From Gerris lacustris (lineage: Eukaryota; Arthropoda; Insecta; Hemiptera; Gerridae), in the NCBI GenBank assembly GCA_951217055.1, contig OX578283.1:29015427-29079426 (forward strand): 64,000 nt of DNA, read 5' to 3'. Below the pieces are notes generated by a model. That model made no database searches. It saw only the letters and a list, made by a program, of their open reading frames with translations, and was not told where the DNA came from. Positions 59,761 to 64,000 of the stretch are shown here, piece after piece. The first letter of the stretch is position 1; the number at the start of each line of letters is the position of its first letter. A program made the position numbers and the translations under genes.

Positions 59761-61634
59761 TATGAACATTAATTTTAGTTAATACATATGTTATAATCTT
59801 ATTAATATTACATAATAATTAACGATGTTATATTAATTAAGATGGTATTTTAAGTTACATTTTTCTGCCGCCGCGCCGGTAGATAAAAATATTGTATGCG
59901 ACAATGCAGCAAAGGAATTATTTCTGCCTACTTACATAAATAACTATTATATTATGTTGAATCCGAAGAGTATAAAAAACTTACCAATACATAAATATAT
60001 TATTTTACAGCAAAGAAAAAATTAATTAAATGTAGTCACAGAATCTGAGTTGGCAAACTAGTAGGTTTGAACAAATATAATTTTATAAGGCACAAAAACT
60101 ATTTTGTAGTATGCAAAACACAGCGGCTGCTAAAGCAAGCTTTTTTGAGTCCTTACCTCTTTTTGTTTGAGAAGTTTCTATTCAAAAAAATCATAGTTTG
60201 GTTTGTAGAAATCAGGCTACCTGAAATTAAACAGTGTTGGTTTTCCCTTGTTTTTAAACCATCTTTTAGTTCTAAAATAGAGTTCTGTAACTATTGAATA
60301 TTACAAGAATTTTCATGAATACCATTGCTACAAGGATAACTCCACAACTTGATTTCTTCTTCCCGAACGACAAGGCTTTGAAAATAAACTTTTCCCCTAA
60401 TCCCTTAACCCCAAACCTGGTCCGGCACCTATTTCTAGTAATTTAGGTTAAAAAATAAAAATAACTAAATAGAAAAGTAACAAAAATTGTAAACTTAAAC
60501 TAAAAATGTTATTTATTCATGTTTGGCCTGATTAAGGTACAGATAAAGTATTGAAATAAACAATAGAAAGCCAAATTGCTTAAAAAGTGATTTCCAGTCA
60601 TGTAATGTCTCAAAATTTTCGGGGGAGGGCCCCTGGACTCCCCCGGAAAATTGGGGCCCAGTAGACCTATCGACATATAACGGGATCCAGGATGGCTCTC
60701 AGTGGCCCTGCATAAAATGTAGGTGTGCCGCGGCTATCAGCTTTTTTTTATAGTCTGCCGTGGGCTAAAAATTTTTGGGAAATCATCACCCATTTTATTA
60801 CCCATTTTATTATTCATTTTATTAAACACCCTACACTGTAGGGTGTTGTTGCTGAACACAATATCAGAAAAAATCATTTTTTCTAACTACATTAGTCCTA
60901 GAATTACCCATCCATTTATGTTTGAAAGTTTGTTATGGATTGAGCAGACTTTTCCATGAATTTAATATTACCAGGAATTGAAAGATCACAATAATTCTAG
61001 TAAAGTTGTGTAAGTACTTATTACTACTTAAGAGTTTAATAAGCATTTTTGTTCCTTGTAAAGTTTGTCATGTTATTAAGTAAGTTTTAATTAAGTATGG
61101 GCAATTAGCTTGATAACTTGCTTGAAACAATGCTATTTGCAATCCAAACAGAAGTACACAAAGGCTATACATTTTCAATAATAGTATACTTTGAGAATTA
61201 ACTCTTTGTAATATCTCAATTTGCTTTAAGGAAACTCGTTCATTATACCAGAAGGAATCTATTAATTAAAACAACTCGACTATATATTTGAGCTTAAAGT
61301 TACCGTCTTTATCGGTTTATAAGCTTTATCATAATTACATAGGATTTTGAAAGTAGATTTATTAAGACTGTGTGTGTGTTATTTATAGAATGCTTTAGTT
61401 TGGATTAATTATAATATTTTGTGGGGCTTTGGCAGATCTATTTATTTACCTAACAATATATTTAACAGACATCGGGCGTGGTTACATCTTCTTTTGTCAC
61501 AGCGAGAACTTTAATTTTTAAATAAAATGTCATTATCCCAACATGTTGCTTTTTACTAGTAAAAATCCCGTTGTTATTTTTGAGTAAATGTGTCTGTAAA
61601 ATCGAAATATTCAGAAATAATTTCAGATTAAAAA

Positions 61635-62065
61635 ATATTCTGCCAATTAGTGTGGCACATCATTTTATGCTTTTTTACAACCTATTGTTGTTTAAATTTA
61701 TTTACTTTGCCCCCTTTTGCTTCCGCGAGCTTACCGAAGGTAACAGATGCTGTGTGATCGATCTAAATAAGAACGAATTTTTTTTTTATTAACGATTTCA
61801 AAAGTTCCTTGACAGAAATTCTTATGACATCAACCGGGTCCCTTGTCTGACTTTCATTCAATTTTTACGAACCGATTTATCTTAAATGTTCCCTGATATC
61901 TGAAACGGATTTCTGTCTTGGAATTTTTAAAATACGAGACATACAAAACAACGACTTCATAGCTTCCGTTACCTTTGGTGAAATCTGAAGCAAAAGGGGA
62001 ATAATTATATAAATTATACAATATAGGACGTGGAGAAGCTTTGTGCTACACAAATTGGTAGACTA
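61635..62065. repeat. Family A interspersed repeat, rearranged
   Basis: Left end TTCTGCCAATTAGTGTGGCA at 61637, then GAGCTTACCGAAGGTAACAG at 61729, CTGATATCTGAAACGGATTT at 61892, a CATAGCTTCCGTTACCTTTGG end at 61960, and AGCTTTGTGCTACACAAATT at 62038. Terminal and internal family A pieces occur in both orientations, so this looks like a small foldback version. Confidence 0.6.
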
Positions 62066-62203
62066 CAATATATGTGTATTTTACAATTTATGTGTAAATT
62101 AGGTCAAATACATTATTTTCCCTAATTTATTTTATTTTCGCAGAACATTTCTAAAATTTTGTATTGAACCAGTATTATCAGAAATTTTATTATTTGTTGA
62201 CAG

Positions 62204-62477
62204 TTTTATCTGATGGATAAGAGGCTGTTAGGAGACTACGAGTGTCAAGCTAACAATCAGCTAGGAAGGGTGAGGAAGATTATTCACCTGCAGCTTGGAT
62301 TCAAACCTAAGATGCCTAGCAGAGTCGAGGTGGTTGACGTTGGTGCTACAACAGCAAGACTGGACCTAGTGCCTCATATAAAGGACGATGGAGTCCTTGG
62401 GTTCAGAATACAATTTCAGAAGAAACCCTTAGGATCATACGACTGGTTGCATCCTGAATACCAAGATGTTTATAACA
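62204..62477 (+). CDS. Exon: end of the second Ig domain and start of FN3
   Basis: Phase 0 after TTGACAG. It reads FYLMDKRLLGDYECQANNQL, where GDYEC gives the second cysteine of the Ig fold and QANNQLG the usual F-G turn. The G strand RVRKIIHLQLG follows. Then KPKMPSRVEVVDVGATTARL begins a fibronectin type III domain with its proline-rich start, and LGFRIQFQKK is the C-strand (compare GYRVxY). It ends at DVYN plus one base before GTAAGA, 274 nt, phase 1 out. The remaining FN3 strands must lie in a later exon. I found none in 62478-64000. The ATG at 62213 is internal. Confidence 0.88.
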
Positions 62478-62639
62478 GTAAGATACATTTATTTTCATTG
62501 GTATTAATAGATGTAAGATTCGAGCTCAAAATTCCAGGTTTAGGTTCGTAGGTGAATTTGAATACGATGTAAGAGCATGCTACTTGATTTGCTTAAACAA
62601 ATGTTAGGAGTGACTATTCATCTATATAATATAAATATT

Positions 62640-62962
62640 TAGTGCAACATCATGTCGGCTTGATCCTGCCAAATGGCAAGATCTCTTTATCTCTTTGTAG
62701 AGATTGAAGACGTCGGCGTCGGCGTACCTCTCCATTAGCCATGTAAACCATATAATATGGCATTCACTACAGGATTGACGCAACTAAAATATACTTATTA
62801 GAGTCATTGCTAGGTTATTGCTATTATCTGTGATTTGTAATCTTGAGAGTATGGGTTCGACTCCTGACCCGTCCCCCGTAAATGGAAGCTACTTAAGTGA
62901 AATGGCGTCCTTCGGGTTATGGAAGCCAATTATTCGGCTACAGCAAATTGAGCGACACGCAA
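62640..62962 (+). mobile_element. tRNA-derived SINE fragment
   Basis: A perfect B box, GGGTTCGACTCC, lies at 62852, preceded by an anticodon-arm-like CTGTGATTTGTAATCTTGAG. The A box is not clear. The body ends in ACTTAAGTGAAATGGCGTCC and TTGAGCGACACGC. It is a Pol III-type retroposon rather than a tRNA gene, since no closed cloverleaf is visible. Confidence 0.5.
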
Positions 62963-63182
62963 ACCTATAATTGTATAGGTTAAAACTGATAATTGTGTAG
63001 GTGCAAACCTATAATTGTATAGGTTAAAACTGATAATTGTGTAGGTGCACACCTATAATTGTATAGGTGAAAACTGATAATTGTGTAGGTTCAAACCTAT
63101 AATTGTATAGGTGAAAACTGATAATTGTGTAGGTGCAAACTGATAATTGTATAGGTGCAAACTGATAATTCTATATAGGTCT
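62963..63182. repeat. 21-22 bp minisatellite with hairpin units
   Basis: Alternating units AAACCTATAATTGTATAGGT and AAAACTGATAATTGTGTAGG, about nine in all. The first type forms an ACCTATA/TATAGGT hairpin with an ATTG loop. It starts directly at the SINE end. Confidence 0.85.
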
Positions 63183-63962
63183 GTTGCGCCACATATTATT
63201 ATTATTAAACATACATGTATGTCAGACAATTTTCTCGTAAAATTACTTTTTAAATTAGAATAAATTGGTTTTATTTCTTTTCAAATATTGTATTTTAATA
63301 AATGTAGCAGCATTATTAAAATTTCAACTTAGTAAAAAGGGTTCTCATTCATGAAAAGTCCTCTTTAAAACGATCAGTTGAGTTGAGAAATTAACTTTTC
63401 AGTCTAGTCATTTCCCATTACAATTCAGAATTTCTCTTTTCAACGGTGCTTCAATTATCAAAAGGCAACCCCCACTAAAATGATATTACGTTCCTCTAAC
63501 CTCTCTACCGTTAAGTCCATTGAAAAGGAAACGATTGTTTAATAACGCCTCAAGTATTTCCAGAAGGATTATTTAATTGAATAAACAATAAATGTTTCCT
63601 TAATCTACACTGAAGGTGGAGGAGAGAAAAGCAATCAATTGACGGAGCTAAGAATCCTTTAACACGGAAAGTGAGAGAAACTGGCTCAAGTTGTGGATGA
63701 TAAATTTAGGTCTGAGATGATTCAAGACGTTCCTCGAAATACAAGTGGAATTCTCAACAAGTTCATTAATGAGTTAAGGCTTCTAGCAACACTGCTAGTA
63801 GGTAATGTACTGTACAAGATACTCAAACCTCCATTGATTTTACTACTCAGTAGGAAAGCGGAACGAAACAAATTGAACATGACAAAACAATGCTATATCC
63901 GACGCAACAACAAACCGCACCCTCGCCTCGGAGACATTTACAGAACCCCAAAATCAATGATC

Positions 63963-63965
<3 letters not shown>

Positions 63966-64000
<35 letters not shown>
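63966..64000. repeat. (TA)n microsatellite at the window edge
   Basis: TA dinucleotides run to the last base, so the true length is unknown. Confidence 0.9.

Larger units (their letters stand above)
57073..62203 (+). other. Intron 3
   Basis: GTAATT donor and TTTGTTGACAG acceptor, phase 0. It contains hairpins near 57271-57288 (TTGCTGCC/GGCAGCAA) and 57359-57376 (GGAACGC/GCGTTCC), a TA patch at about 57430-57475, a family G repeat, an inverted duplication and family A sequence. 59760-61630 is mostly AT-rich, with a small inverted repeat at 60613-60652 (AAATTTTCGGGGGAG / CTCCCCCGGAAAATT). Confidence 0.8.
32159..62477 (+). other. Ig/FN3 cell-surface protein gene, visible part (four exons)
   Basis: Span of the host gene. 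Exons are 32159-32287, 34831-34974, 56879-57072 and 62204-62477. Introns are 2,543, 21,904 and 5,131 bp, all GT..AG. Phases join without a stop, giving 247 codons. Domain order is Ig, Ig, FN3 (start). The order and spacing resemble insect fasciclin-2/NCAM-like proteins and the secreted fipi/CG33543 type, which are neuronal adhesion or signalling molecules. Missing are the signal peptide, any more N-terminal Ig domain, the rest of FN3 and any membrane anchor, so I cannot say whether the protein is secreted, GPI-linked or transmembrane. No symbol is given because orthology cannot be settled from the fragment. Confidence 0.8.
62478..64000 (+). other. Start of the next intron, with repeats
   Basis: A GTAAGA donor at 62478. 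It contains a tRNA-derived SINE fragment, a 21-22 bp minisatellite, a complex island at 63590-63960 and a (TA)n tract at the window edge. No continuation of the FN3 domain was seen. The 91-codon frame at 63693 has no FN3 pattern. Confidence 0.7.

Noticed and set aside
62963..63182. CRISPR-like array
   Set aside because: Units are contiguous with no unique spacers and lie in an intron of a eukaryotic gene. It is a minisatellite.
63693..63968. Continuation of the FN3 domain
   Set aside because: The 91-codon frame has no FN3 strand pattern and no acceptor in phase 1 upstream. It is more likely part of a complex intronic island.

Overview
The window looks like AT-rich nuclear DNA from an arthropod, probably an insect. 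It has large introns with GT/AG splice sites, long (TA)n tracts, and many decayed LINEs, SINEs, mariner-type elements and foldback/MITE elements. I cannot fix the species; a repeat-rich hemipteran is a guess only.

The one convincing host gene lies on the + strand. Four exons (32159-32287, 34831-34974, 56879-57072, 62204-62477) join in compatible phases (1/1, 1/1, 1/0, 0/1). They encode 247 codons of an immunoglobulin-superfamily protein: one complete Ig domain (exons 1-2), a second Ig domain split over exons 3-4, and the start of a fibronectin type III domain in exon 4. Many N-glycosylation sequons suggest an extracellular adhesion or recognition protein of the Fas2/NCAM or fipi type. Both ends are missing: exons upstream of 32159 were not recognised, and the FN3 domain is cut off after 62477. 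The intron 34975-56878 is about 21.9 kb and holds most of the repeats on the right side of the window.

Layout: 1-32158 is non-coding, either intergenic or the 5' intron(s) of the same gene. It holds several foldback elements (6440-7615, 20677-22121), tandem arrays (7841-8038, 13500-14930), SINEs (8150-8440, 23790-24300), LINE and mariner fragments (20330-20660, 24440-24675) and a TA-flanked MITE family (28829-29793). Intron 1 (32288-34830) holds a short-TIR MITE and a perfect palindrome. Intron 2 holds a 5'-truncated Jockey-like LINE on the minus strand (39711-40790), RTE-like LINE tails (44925-45470, 49270-49640), a LINE endonuclease remnant (45700-46090), a mariner relative (50669-51520), a head-to-head SINE palindrome (51790-52140) and a 5S-rRNA-like SINE (56150-56500). 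Intron 3 (57073-62203) has an inverted duplication with coding-like arms (58967-59760) and another copy of the commonest interspersed repeat.

I found no operon-like system, CRISPR array, rRNA gene or intact tRNA gene, and no clear new multi-gene system. The most interesting signals are structural: a repeat family that keeps its two ends but swaps its interior, large hairpin-forming elements, a very regular palindrome, and non-coding repeats that repeatedly carry AAAATGGC-type motifs.
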